DNA from: JAICJR01 sp036494715
GTDB lineage: Bacteria; Actinomycetota; Thermoleophilia; Solirubrobacterales; Thermoleophilaceae
Reading direction: 5' to 3'
DNA: 64,000 nt
Assembly: GCA_036494715.1 (NCBI GenBank)
Contig: DASXNY010000016.1
Coordinates: 1-64,000 of the forward strand
The notes below the pieces were generated by a model, which worked only from the letters and a program-made list of their open reading frames with translations, did no database searches and was not told the origin of the DNA. Made by a program: the position numbers and the translations under genes. Below are positions 8,963-16,763 of this stretch, in pieces (positions within the stretch are counted from its first letter, which is position 1; each line of letters opens with the position of its first letter).

Positions 8963-8974
8963 TTCATGGCCGGC

Positions 8975-9772
8975 TCAGCGGAAGCGTGCTGCCAGCGCGG
9001 GGTAGCGCTGCACGAGCGTCGCGCGCGACTCGTCGCGCCAGGATTGGCCGCGAGGGTTGCCCGAGAGGTCCGAGGAGTCGGCGGGGAAGTCGTCGCCTGT
9101 GCGGCTCTGGTAGGCGTCGGGTGCGACGTCGTCTGCGTTCTCCCAGTCGCCCTGCTCGGCGTTTTGGACCACCGGGGCGAGCGAGTCTGGCTTGCGCAGG
9201 GCCGCGGCGAATGCGCGCGGACCCAGCGAGATCAGGTAGGCGCGGAAGTCGCGGAAGCAGTCGTCTGAGCAGCCGTGGTTGATGACGACGGCTGCACCCC
9301 AGACGTCCCAGGTGTAGAGCCGCTCGTCCATTTGCCTGCGGATCTGCTCGAACCTGACGATCTGCCGCGGCGGAAGCTTGCTGAGGCGCTCCTCAAGGAG
9401 TCCGCTCTGTCGCCCGGTGTCGTTGTCGGCGTCGGCGCGCGTCCTCACGATCAGTCCCCAGAACGCCGCCTGGTTCATGCCTGACGGCGCCGCGGCGGAC
9501 TCGCTGGGTATATCCGAGGCCGGCACCGCGCCGTTACCGGCGGGCTCCGAGATCGCGCCCGCGATGCCGGGTGAGCTGCGGGTCCCCAGCAGATATCCGG
9601 TGGCGACCAGCAGTGCCGCGATCGCGAGCAAGCTCGCGCTGACCAGGCTACGCGACGCCACGCGCCAGTTTCCGGAAGGTCGCCATGCGGGCAGCGTCCC
9701 GGATGGAAAGCCGCTGGCAAGCGCGCTCCCGAATGGGTCGATCGGCAAAACCGCTTGCGGCGGCGGCGACAC
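8975..9772 (-). CDS. membrane-anchored DUF4240 protein
   Basis: 265 residues from GTG 9772. A proline-rich cytoplasmic start is followed by one hydrophobic segment at about residues 40-62, then a linker. The DUF4240 domain begins near MNQAAFWGLI (about residue 97). Conserved DUF4240 features are visible: FEQIRRQMDERL, WGAAVVINHGCSDDCF and FRAYLISLG. The domain is known from Streptomyces and relatives and has no assigned function. Stand-alone members are usually soluble and about 170 residues long, so the N-terminal anchor is less common. The start lacks a clear ribosome-binding site, so a start further in is possible. The gene lies just outside the island. Confidence 0.75.
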   Translation of the reverse strand: MSPPPQAVLPIDPFGSALASGFPSGTLPAWRPSGNWRVASRSLVSASLLAIAALLVATGYLLGTRSSPGIAGAISEPAGNGAVPASDIPSESAAAPSGMNQAAFWGLIVRTRADADNDTGRQSGLLEERLSKLPPRQIVRFEQIRRQMDERLYTWDVWGAAVVINHGCSDDCFRDFRAYLISLGPRAFAAALRKPDSLAPVVQNAEQGDWENADDVAPDAYQSRTGDDFPADSSDLSGNPRGQSWRDESRATLVQRYPALAARFR

Positions 9773-9790
9773 GAGGCCCGTACGACGACC

Positions 9791-9815
9791 GAGGCCCGCT
9801 CGTCGAGCGGGCCTC
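9791..9815. terminator. hairpin terminator candidate
   Basis: GAGGCCCGCT (9791-9800) and AGCGGGCCTC (9806-9815) form a perfect 10-bp stem with a 5-base loop. It lies between the end of the small surface-protein gene (minus strand, stop at 9844) and the next minus-strand gene. There is no strong T run on the minus side. Confidence 0.55.
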
Positions 9816-9843
9816 GGGTTTGCGCGCTGCGTCTGTGGGGGCG

Positions 9844-10212
9844 TCAGTTGACCGACGCGGTCGAGCGGCGGCGGAGGAGGAAGGCCCCGCCGAGGGCGAG
9901 GGCGATCAGCGCGATGGCGCCGGCGCCTGCGCCGGCGTTGCTCCAGGAGAAGCCGCTGTCGTTGCTCGTCGTCGCGGGCACCGCGGCGGGCGCCGGCGTG
10001 CTCGGCGCGGAGACCGGCGCGATGTACGGGCTGGGCTTCGCCGGCGCGCAGTAGTCGCCGGTGACGGAGTTGCGGCTGTAGTCCTTGCCGCAGACGGTGG
10101 CAACGTGGTGGCTCGGAGTCGCGCCGGCGTCCGTGCCGGCGAGAGCGGTCGCCGGGGCGATCGAGCTGGCGAGGACCGCGATAAGGGCCAGGTGACGGGA
10201 GTTGATCTTCAT
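9844..10212 (-). CDS. small secreted protein with C-terminal membrane anchor
   Basis: 122 residues. ATG 10212 has AGGAG about 9 bases upstream. A Sec-type signal peptide spans residues 1-25 (cleavage likely after ATALA). A short region with two cysteines follows (VCGKDYSRNSVTGDYC). Next is a Pro/Ala/Thr-rich stalk, then a hydrophobic stretch of about 20 residues ending in RRR. The layout resembles cell-wall-anchored proteins, but no LPXTG motif is visible. I do not recognise the family. Transcription is divergent from the BTAD regulator, and the promoter carries the GGTAGC heptamer repeats described at 10252-10294, so it is a probable target of that regulator. Confidence 0.8.
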   Translation of the reverse strand: MKINSRHLALIAVLASSIAPATALAGTDAGATPSHHVATVCGKDYSRNSVTGDYCAPAKPSPYIAPVSAPSTPAPAAVPATTSNDSGFSWSNAGAGAGAIALIALALGGAFLLRRRSTASVN

Positions 10213-10251
10213 GGCTGCTCTCCTCTGGTGGGTGGAACCGGGATAGCGCGC

Positions 10252-10294
10252 ATCCTCCGAGGCGCCGCTACCGGCGACCTTCCGAACGGCTACC
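10252..10294 (-). promoter_or_regulatory. SARP-like heptamer repeats and -10 box ahead of the small secreted protein
   Basis: Read on the minus strand: GGTAGCC (10294-10288), 4 bases, GGAAGGT (10283-10277, a degenerate unit), 4 bases, GGTAGCG (10272-10266), 8 bases, then GAGGAT (10257-10252). The heptamers lie on one face of the helix at 11-bp period and the last one ends 8 bp before the -10 box. That is the geometry known for SARP/AfsR activators, which have the same wHTH-BTAD fold as the adjacent regulator. A closely similar array lies at 15294-15344. Confidence 0.6.
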
Positions 10295-10305
10295 GTCAGC
10301 GGCTC

Positions 10306-11889
10306 GTGACCGAGTTCTGCATCCTCGGACCGCTCGAGGTGCGCCGGGATGGCGACGAGCTCGAGCTCGGCGGGCGGAAGCAGCGGGCGGTGCTCGCGCT
10401 CTTGCTCCTGCACGCCAATCAGGTGGTGTCGATCGAGCGGCTGGCCGAGGACCTCTACTCGGGCGACACGCCGGTGACCGCGGTGACACAGGTCCACCGG
10501 CAGGTCTCGGAGCTGCGGCGCGCGCTCGGCGACGATGCGCGGCTGATCGAGACGAGGCCGCCGGGTTACCTGATTCGTCTCGCGCCGGGTGCCCTGGACC
10601 TGCACGGCTTCGAGATGCTCATCACTCGCGCCGCCGCCGCGATGGAAGCCGGTGACGCCCGCGAGGCCGCGGACTCGGTTGGACAGGCGCTCGCGATCTG
10701 GCGCGGCCCGCCACTCGCCGATCTCGCGTACGAGTCGTTCACCCAGGGCGCCATTGCCCGGCTCGATGAGCTGCGGCTGGCGGCCGTCGAGACGCAGATC
10801 GAGGCGGAGCTGGCGCTGGGCCGGTACGCGCAAGCGATCGCATCGCTGCGTGCGCTGGTTCCTGAGCACCCGCTGCGCGAGCACCTGCGGGAGCTGCTGA
10901 TGGTCGCGCTCTACCGCGCGGGTCGTCAAGTCGAGGCGCTCGACCTCTACCGAACGACGCGCGCGGAGCTGGTCGAGACCTTCGGCGTCGAGCCAGGTCC
11001 GCGACTGCAGCAGCTCGAGCAGGCGATCCTGCGCCAGGATCCCGAGCTGACAGCAGCGCCGGCTCGGTCGCCCGGCGAGGTGGCTGGCTCCGTTCTGCTC
11101 GCCGCCCGGGACCCGTCGGGCCTCGCCCCGCAGCTCGCGGTCGCCGAGCACCTTGCTGCGCGGCCGCCGCGCGAGCTCGTCGTCGCGCTGCTGTTGGAGA
11201 CCGAGGCGCAGCTCGCCGAGGCGACCAGCGCGCTCGCGGCCGTAGACGCTCGCACAGCCGCGTTCGTCTCCTCGCGCGGGCCCGCTGACGTGCTGCACCT
11301 CGCCGGCTCGAACAACGCGAGCCTGGTGCTCCTGGCCGCGGACCCGGAGCTGGCGCGGGCCGAGACGCTGACGGCCGAGGTGGTCGACGTGCTGGAGAGG
11401 AGCCCGGCGGATGTGGCGCTGCTGTTCGCTCCGGCTGCCGTGCCGCCGGCGGGTGGCGGCGTGTTCGTGCCGTTCGTGGGCGGCGAGCACGACTGGGCGG
11501 CGGTCGAGCTGGGTGCGTGGCTCGCGGCGGCGAGCGACGAGCGTCTCCGTCTGGCCGGGGCGCGCACCGACCCTCGCAGCGAGGGACGCGACGCGAGCCG
11601 GCTTCTAGCCGACGCCTCGCTGGCGGTTCAGCGGCTCGTAGGCGTGGCCGCGGAGCCGGCTCTGGTGGATCCGGGCCCGAACGGTCTGCTTCAGGCGGCG
11701 GCGGGCGCGTCCGCCGTGGTGGTCGGGCTCTCCGAGCACTGGCGCCGTGACGGTCTCGGCGAAGTGCGCCGGGCGCTCGCCAACGAGCTCGCCTGCCCGG
11801 TGTTGGTCGTGCACCGCGGTCTTAGTCCCAGCGGTATTGCCCCGCGCGAGAGCGCAACGCGCTTCACCTGGACGATCGCCCGGGGCTAG
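10306..11889 (+). CDS. BTAD-domain transcriptional regulator with Usp-like C-terminal domain
   Basis: 527 residues from GTG 10306. The frame is open further upstream, but only from here does it match the family (FCILGPLEVRRDG). Residues 1-95 are an OmpR/SARP-type winged helix. Residues 95-245 are the BTAD helical domain, ending near ETFGVEPGPRLQQLEQAIL. Residues 260-527 form a second half whose end (ANELACPVLVVHRG, RFTWTIARG) resembles universal-stress-protein or CHX-type C-terminal folds. There is no obvious P-loop, so unlike AfsR it lacks the NB-ARC ATPase. Its stop overlaps the convergent kinase gene by four bases. It is a likely transcriptional activator of the two secreted-protein genes that share its heptamer sites; that link is inference. 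Confidence 0.88.
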   Translation: MTEFCILGPLEVRRDGDELELGGRKQRAVLALLLLHANQVVSIERLAEDLYSGDTPVTAVTQVHRQVSELRRALGDDARLIETRPPGYLIRLAPGALDLHGFEMLITRAAAAMEAGDAREAADSVGQALAIWRGPPLADLAYESFTQGAIARLDELRLAAVETQIEAELALGRYAQAIASLRALVPEHPLREHLRELLMVALYRAGRQVEALDLYRTTRAELVETFGVEPGPRLQQLEQAILRQDPELTAAPARSPGEVAGSVLLAARDPSGLAPQLAVAEHLAARPPRELVVALLLETEAQLAEATSALAAVDARTAAFVSSRGPADVLHLAGSNNASLVLLAADPELARAETLTAEVVDVLERSPADVALLFAPAAVPPAGGGVFVPFVGGEHDWAAVELGAWLAAASDERLRLAGARTDPRSEGRDASRLLADASLAVQRLVGVAAEPALVDPGPNGLLQAAAGASAVVVGLSEHWRRDGLGEVRRALANELACPVLVVHRGLSPSGIAPRESATRFTWTIARG

Positions 11890-14800
11890 CCGCGGCGCAG
11901 GCAGAGCGCCCCCAGGTCGATCACGTGGTAGGCGCCCTGAACGAGACGGCAGCCGACCCGGTTGGACATGTACTCCGCACCCACGAAAGCGCCGTACGCC
12001 GCGTACGGCGCCGGACCGCGCAGCAGGTCGTCCTCGAGCTGGCGGTAGGCCGCGAGCCGCTCCGGGCCGGACAGCCGCCGGATGGCGTCCAGCCGCGCCG
12101 CGACCTTCGGGTCGCGGTAGGTCACCGGTCCGAGCACCGGGCCGAAGGGGAACGTGCGGCCAATCGTGGACTCGAGGAAGGGTTGTGGATCGAGCTCGGC
12201 CGTTGCCCGCGTGATGAGCAGCATGTCGGACCGCCCTGCCTTCGGGTCGTAGCCGCGCAGGCAGCCAAACGACTGCACGATGGACACATCGATGCCCAGC
12301 GGCTTGAGGTTCGAGCGGATCGTCTCGGCGATGCGGAGGTTCGCCGGGTCCCCGCAGAAGTAGACGCTGGCTCGCCGCGGGCCGCCGGCTGGCATGAGCC
12401 TCCGAGCCGCGGCCAGGTCGGGGCCTGCGAGTGGATAGACGGGCGTTCGCTCGGTGCCGGGTACGGCCGGCGGGACGTAGCGGTCGGTCGGCGCCTCGTC
12501 GAAGATCGCCGCGAGCTTCCTACGGTCGAGCGCGTAGCTCACCGCCCGCCGCACGCGGGCATCGCGGAACAAGGGTCGCCGCGTGTTGAACGCGACCATG
12601 TCGACCCCCGGCGCCGCCACCTGCCGGTAACGCGGCGAGCCGTCGCGCCGAGCCGCGACCGGGTCGTCGCCGAACCGTCGGTCGAGCGCGCCGCCCGGGG
12701 CCAGCGGGCCCTGCGTGTCGTAATCCCACGTCACGAGATCGACCTGGCCGGCGCCCGCGAGGGCGACTGCCCGCGCGGTCTGGAGTCCCGTGAGGTAGAC
12801 GATGCGCGCCGGGCGCCGCGGTCGCGAGCCCCGGTAGTTCGGATTGCGGTCGAGCACCGTCTCGCTGGCGGTCTGGGAGTGGACGTAGTACGGACCCGCC
12901 GACGGGATCGGACCCTGGACGGTGCCCGGAGCGGGGGTGGTCGCCGGCACCGCGCAGAAGATCGGCATCGCCAGCCGCGAGAGCAGGTCGCCGGCCGGTC
13001 TCACGAGCGTGATCGTGAGGCGGTCGCCCTGGGCGCGGAGACCGCTGACGTGCTTCGCCCGACCGGCGGTGAACGCCCGGGCGCCGACGATGTCGCCGGC
13101 CAGGTGTAGACCGGTGGGATCCGGGCCGGCCTTCCCCGACAGCGTGCGCTCGATCGTGTGTCGGAAGGTCTCGGCGTTCACCGGCTCGTTCGAGGGCGGC
13201 GAGAAGCGAAGCCCTGGCCTGATCGTGAAGCTGTAGGTCCGCCCGTCGGGCGAGATCGTCGGCAGCCCGGCCGCGGCCTCGGGCGTAACAACGCCGCCGG
13301 CGGGCCCGCGGGCATCCGGATAGTTCATGAGCTTGAGGCAGGTGGAGTAGAGGAGCTGGCTCGCCGTCGGATAGGGGCCGAATGCCGGATCCAGCTCCAG
13401 ATCGTCGTGCGACGAGACGCGCACGACCGGGCCCTTGACGCTGCCGATCGCCGGCGGCGCCGGATCGGCCACTGTCCACAGGAGACCGCGGTGGAACAGG
13501 GCGAGGTGGGGCTCGCCGGTCAACGCGATCGCGCTGCGGTCATTCGAGCGCGTATCGATGCGGGTCAGCGAGCGCCCGCGCGACGCGGCGGTCCAGAGCG
13601 CGCCGGGAGCCCCCGACAGGCTCTCCGGTCCCGCGCCGGCGGGCACGGTCTGCTCCACGCTCGCGTCGTCCTCGTTGAGCCGGTAGACAACGTCGTCCGG
13701 GGTCACGGCCGCCCACACCGAGCCGTCCACAACCGACAGAGCGCTGATCCAGCCGTGCAGCGTCGCACGCGCGGCGATCCGGTTCAGCGAGGGATCGATC
13801 TTCTCCACGAGGCCGTTCTCGCTGCTGGCCGCCCAGAGCTGCCCGTCCGCGAACGTGAGCAGCGTGGCGCTCACGGGAAGCGCGAAGCGGTGCTGCACCC
13901 GGCCGCTGCGTGCGTCGACCCGCACCACCTCGGGGCCGCGCGCAAGCCAGACCGATCCCGCGCCCGCAGCGATGCCCGTGGGGTCGGACATCTGGGGTCC
14001 GCGCGTTTCGACGGTCCATTTACCGGTGACCTTGCGCGTTGCTTCGTCGACGCGCACCAGCCCGGGACCTCCCTGCTCGGTGACGAACACCGAATCGCCG
14101 GCGAGCGCCACCCCGCCAGGCGCGAACGGCAGCTTGAGGGCGCCGACGTTTCGCCGGGAGCCGATATCGATCCGAGCCAGCTGCTGGTCGTGGGCGAGCA
14201 GGGCCCAGGCAAAACGCCCTCCGAAGGCGATCGCCAACGGGCGCTCGGCCAGCTTGACCACGCCTGCCACGCGCTGGGTTTGCGGGTTCAGCAGGGAGAC
14301 TCCCTGAACACCGGCGGCCAGCCGCGGGCCGGCCGGCTGCGAGCCCCCACCGCCGCCGGTGAGCAGCAGAACGGCGGCAATCGCGCCGGCGACAAGCACG
14401 AACAGCGCCGTGGCGAGCCCAACCCTCCTCCTGCGCATCCGCTCGCCGGCGAGCGCCCGGCGCCCAGCCGCCACGAGCTCCGCGCAGGTGTGGAAGCGTT
14501 CGCTCGGGTCCTTGGCCGTGGCCTTGCGGATTACGTCGTCGAATCCCTCCGGCAGCTCCGGTCTCGCCTCGCTGACCCGAGGCGTGCGCTCGTTCAGATG
14601 GGCGTAGACGACCGCGAGCTCGCTCTCGCGGTCGAATGGCGGCGAGCTCGCCAGGCATTCGTAGAGCACGCAGCCGAGCGAGTACACGTCCGCCCGGCCG
14701 TCGAGCTGATCGCCCCTGATCTGCTCGGGCGAGACGTAAGCGATCGTGCCCACGAAACCGCGCTCCGCGGTGAGGCTGCTCACCGACGAGGCGTGCTTGG

Positions 14801-15269
14801 CGAGCCCGAAGTCACTCAGGTAGGCGTGGCCGTCGCCGGCGACGAGGATGTTCGCCGGCTTCACATCGCGGTGCACGAGGCCGCGTTCGTGCGCCGCGTC
14901 GAGGGCACCCGCCACCTCCTCGAGCAGGTCGAGCGCCCGCGCGGGGTCGAGCGGTCCCTCGGCGGCCAGCAGCTCGCGGAGATCCGAGCCATCCACGTAG
15001 CGCATCGCGAGGTAGAGCTGCGACTCGCTCTCGCCGAAGTCCGCGATCTGCACCACGTTCGGGTGATCGAGGTTCGCGGCTATCTGCGACTCACGCAGCA
15101 CCCGGCGCCTGAAGCGCTCGTCGAGCGCGAGCTCCGGATCGACCAGCTTCAGGGCGACCTGCTCGCCGTCCCGCTCCGCGAGAAAGACCGCGCCGGTGGC
15201 ACCCACCCCCAACAACGAGGTCAGTCTGTAGCCGGCGACGACCGATCCGATCCGCGGCTTGCTCGCCAT
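11886..15269 (-). CDS. receptor-like Ser/Thr kinase fused to beta-propeller and solute-binding (SBP_bac_5) domains
   Basis: 1127 residues. Residues 14-270 are a Hanks-type kinase with the invariant Lys41, catalytic HRD at 133-135, DFG at 153-155 and SPEQ near 180, so it looks active. Residues 283-304 form the single membrane span, followed by a glycine-rich linker. About 315-630 is a repetitive beta-propeller-like region. About 635-1120 is an oligopeptide/nickel-type ABC solute-binding domain (class 5). The topology puts the kinase inside and the propeller and ligand-binding parts outside, so the protein could sense an extracellular ligand directly. It is convergent with the BTAD regulator (4-bp overlap) and divergent from the beta-helix protein gene. 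The pairing recalls AfsK/AfsR. Confidence 0.92.
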   Translation of the reverse strand: MASKPRIGSVVAGYRLTSLLGVGATGAVFLAERDGEQVALKLVDPELALDERFRRRVLRESQIAANLDHPNVVQIADFGESESQLYLAMRYVDGSDLRELLAAEGPLDPARALDLLEEVAGALDAAHERGLVHRDVKPANILVAGDGHAYLSDFGLAKHASSVSSLTAERGFVGTIAYVSPEQIRGDQLDGRADVYSLGCVLYECLASSPPFDRESELAVVYAHLNERTPRVSEARPELPEGFDDVIRKATAKDPSERFHTCAELVAAGRRALAGERMRRRRVGLATALFVLVAGAIAAVLLLTGGGGGSQPAGPRLAAGVQGVSLLNPQTQRVAGVVKLAERPLAIAFGGRFAWALLAHDQQLARIDIGSRRNVGALKLPFAPGGVALAGDSVFVTEQGGPGLVRVDEATRKVTGKWTVETRGPQMSDPTGIAAGAGSVWLARGPEVVRVDARSGRVQHRFALPVSATLLTFADGQLWAASSENGLVEKIDPSLNRIAARATLHGWISALSVVDGSVWAAVTPDDVVYRLNEDDASVEQTVPAGAGPESLSGAPGALWTAASRGRSLTRIDTRSNDRSAIALTGEPHLALFHRGLLWTVADPAPPAIGSVKGPVVRVSSHDDLELDPAFGPYPTASQLLYSTCLKLMNYPDARGPAGGVVTPEAAAGLPTISPDGRTYSFTIRPGLRFSPPSNEPVNAETFRHTIERTLSGKAGPDPTGLHLAGDIVGARAFTAGRAKHVSGLRAQGDRLTITLVRPAGDLLSRLAMPIFCAVPATTPAPGTVQGPIPSAGPYYVHSQTASETVLDRNPNYRGSRPRRPARIVYLTGLQTARAVALAGAGQVDLVTWDYDTQGPLAPGGALDRRFGDDPVAARRDGSPRYRQVAAPGVDMVAFNTRRPLFRDARVRRAVSYALDRRKLAAIFDEAPTDRYVPPAVPGTERTPVYPLAGPDLAAARRLMPAGGPRRASVYFCGDPANLRIAETIRSNLKPLGIDVSIVQSFGCLRGYDPKAGRSDMLLITRATAELDPQPFLESTIGRTFPFGPVLGPVTYRDPKVAARLDAIRRLSGPERLAAYRQLEDDLLRGPAPYAAYGAFVGAEYMSNRVGCRLVQGAYHVIDLGALCLRRG

Positions 15270-15293
15270 GCAGGGTCAGCCTAACCCAGCCGG

Positions 15294-15344
15294 GGTAGCG
15301 CGGTAGCGAAGCGGTAGCCGGCCGGTAGCGAGGCTCCGGACGAT
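15294..15344 (+). promoter_or_regulatory. array of GGTAGC heptamers and -10 box ahead of the beta-helix protein
   Basis: GGTAGCG 15294-15300, GGTAGCG 15302-15308, GGTAGCC 15313-15319 and GGTAGCG 15324-15330. The last three are exactly 11 bp apart, separated by 4-base spacers. Eight bases later comes GACGAT (15339-15344), a good actinobacterial -10 hexamer. The spacing equals that of the array at 10252-10294. The array lies in the 100-bp gap between the divergent kinase and beta-helix genes and could control both. Binding by the BTAD regulator is inferred from SARP family knowledge. Confidence 0.65.
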
Positions 15345-15369
15345 CGGCTCTCACCCCGAAGGAGGAGCC

Positions 15370-16602
15370 ATGCCGAGAGTCCGAAGCACTTCTCTTCTGA
15401 TCGCAGCCGCAGCCCTGGCGTCGGTGGCCGCCCCCGCCGCGGCGGCGACGCCGCCGGCCACCACCGTGCACTGCGGCCAGCAGATCAGCCACAACACGCG
15501 CGTGACGAACGACCTCGTCAACTGCCCCGGCACGGCGCTCACGGTCGTGGCCGATGGCGTGACGCTGGACCTGGGCGGCCACCTGGTAGATGGCACGAAC
15601 GCGCCCGGCGGCGAAGGCGTCGCTGTGGACGGCCACTCGGCGGTGAGGATCCAGAACGGCACCATCCGTGGCTTCCGCCTGAACGGCATCGGTCTGCGGG
15701 ATGCTCCTCGCAGCGCCGTGCAGGGCGTGACGATTCGCCAGATCGGCGCCGGCGGCGCCGAGGGCGAGGATGTGTCAGCGGGGATCCTCGTGGACGGCTC
15801 CAACGATGTCGTGCTCGACGGGAACTCGATCTCGAACAACGTGACGGCGTACCAGTCGGATGGGATCGATGTGCTGGGCTCCCGGCGCGTCCGAATCAGC
15901 CACAACGACGCGAGCCGTAACGCCTGGAATGGAATCGTCATCTTCCAGTCCGACGGCTCGCAGGTGCTCGCCAGCCGCACCGCCGGCAACGTGAACAGCG
16001 GCATCTCCGTGGTCAACTCGCCGTCTGTGCTCGTCGCGCACAACACCTCGGCGGATCAACCGCTCCCCGACACGGGCGGCATCGTCCTGCTCGGTACCAC
16101 GCGCGACTCGGTGGTCGGCAACCGCCTGGTGGGCAACAACCTCGGCATCGACCTCGAGGCCGGGACGACCGCGAGCAGTGTGGCCGGCAACGAGGTGAGC
16201 GGCGGCGGCGACGGGATCGGCCTGCTCGACTCGAACGGCAACACCGTCTCCGACAACAGCATCCACGACCTGCCGGGCAACGGCGTCTTCCTCGACGAGT
16301 TCTTCCTCGAGCAGGGCTCCAGCGGGAACATGATCCAGCGCAACGACGTGGCCCGCACTGGCTCCGACGGCTTCTTCGTGGGCGACCTGTCCAGCGCCAA
16401 TCGCTTCGACCGAAACGTGGCGACGCGCGGAGGCGCCAACGGCTTCAGCGTCACCACGCCGGGCAACCGGCTCTCGTCCAACACCGCGAGCTACAACCGG
16501 AAGCGGGGAATCGAGGCCGTGACCGGGACGGTGGACGGTGGAGGCAACCACGCGTTCGGCAACGGCGTGTCGCCGCAATGCAGAGGCGTCGTGTGCGGAT
16601 GA
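15370..16602 (+). CDS. secreted right-handed parallel beta-helix protein
   Basis: 410 residues. GGAGGAG ends 2-3 bases before ATG 15370. A signal peptide covers residues 1-26. The remainder is a run of pectate-lyase/NosD-like coils of about 22 residues, rich in Asn, Gly and hydrophobic steps (VVLDGNSISNN, VVGNRLVGNNLGIDLE, IQRNDVARTGSDGFFVGD). These stack into a parallel beta-helix. No catalytic site of a characterised polysaccharide lyase could be assigned. It is probably an exported surface or matrix protein. The SARP-like heptamer array directly upstream makes it the second likely output of the BTAD/kinase pair. A strong hairpin follows at 16631. Confidence 0.85.
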   Translation: MPRVRSTSLLIAAAALASVAAPAAAATPPATTVHCGQQISHNTRVTNDLVNCPGTALTVVADGVTLDLGGHLVDGTNAPGGEGVAVDGHSAVRIQNGTIRGFRLNGIGLRDAPRSAVQGVTIRQIGAGGAEGEDVSAGILVDGSNDVVLDGNSISNNVTAYQSDGIDVLGSRRVRISHNDASRNAWNGIVIFQSDGSQVLASRTAGNVNSGISVVNSPSVLVAHNTSADQPLPDTGGIVLLGTTRDSVVGNRLVGNNLGIDLEAGTTASSVAGNEVSGGGDGIGLLDSNGNTVSDNSIHDLPGNGVFLDEFFLEQGSSGNMIQRNDVARTGSDGFFVGDLSSANRFDRNVATRGGANGFSVTTPGNRLSSNTASYNRKRGIEAVTGTVDGGGNHAFGNGVSPQCRGVVCG

Positions 16603-16630
16603 CTCATCCGCGGCCCTGATCGGACTCCAT

Positions 16631-16658
16631 GTGGGCCGGCCCCCGCGGGCCGGCCCAC
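16631..16658. terminator. strong hairpin after the beta-helix gene
   Basis: GTGGGCCGGCCC (16631-16642) and GGGCCGGCCCAC (16647-16658) pair perfectly over 12 bp with a 4-base loop. It lies 28 bp after the stop of the beta-helix gene. No long T run follows, as is common in high-GC actinobacteria. Confidence 0.65.
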
Positions 16659-16763
16659 TTGCCGGGAAGAGCTCGTCTCGGAAGCTTCTCAGGATGCTCC
16701 CAGGGTGCTCCCAGCGGCGATTCCAATTCTCGACCTGGAGAGGCTCGACAAAGGAGTTGGATC

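Larger units (their letters stand above)
8500..8974. other. intergenic stretch at the right end of the island
   Basis: Apart from the att repeat (8881-8926), the inverted repeat at 8844-8865 and the terminator at 8938-8962, I see no gene here. The paired motif TTCTGGCGCA (8811-8820) and TTGGCGCA (8824-8831) mirrors the one at 194-215 in the same orientation. Confidence 0.5.

Noticed and set aside
8206..8967. Long minus-strand open frame crossing the right att copy, with a typical tRNA-derived peptide (IRTCDLRFRRP)
   Set aside because: It is antisense to the LuxR gene and its N-terminal part is translated tRNA sequence, a known annotation artefact.
9844..11490. 548-codon minus-strand frame opposite the BTAD regulator
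   Set aside because: Only its last 122 codons (from ATG 10212) have a ribosome-binding site, signal peptide and protein-like sequence. The rest is a high-GC antisense shadow.
13158..15284. 708-codon plus-strand frame opposite the kinase fusion gene
   Set aside because: Low-complexity Arg/Gly/Ala-rich translation, no family features, exact antisense of a well-supported gene.
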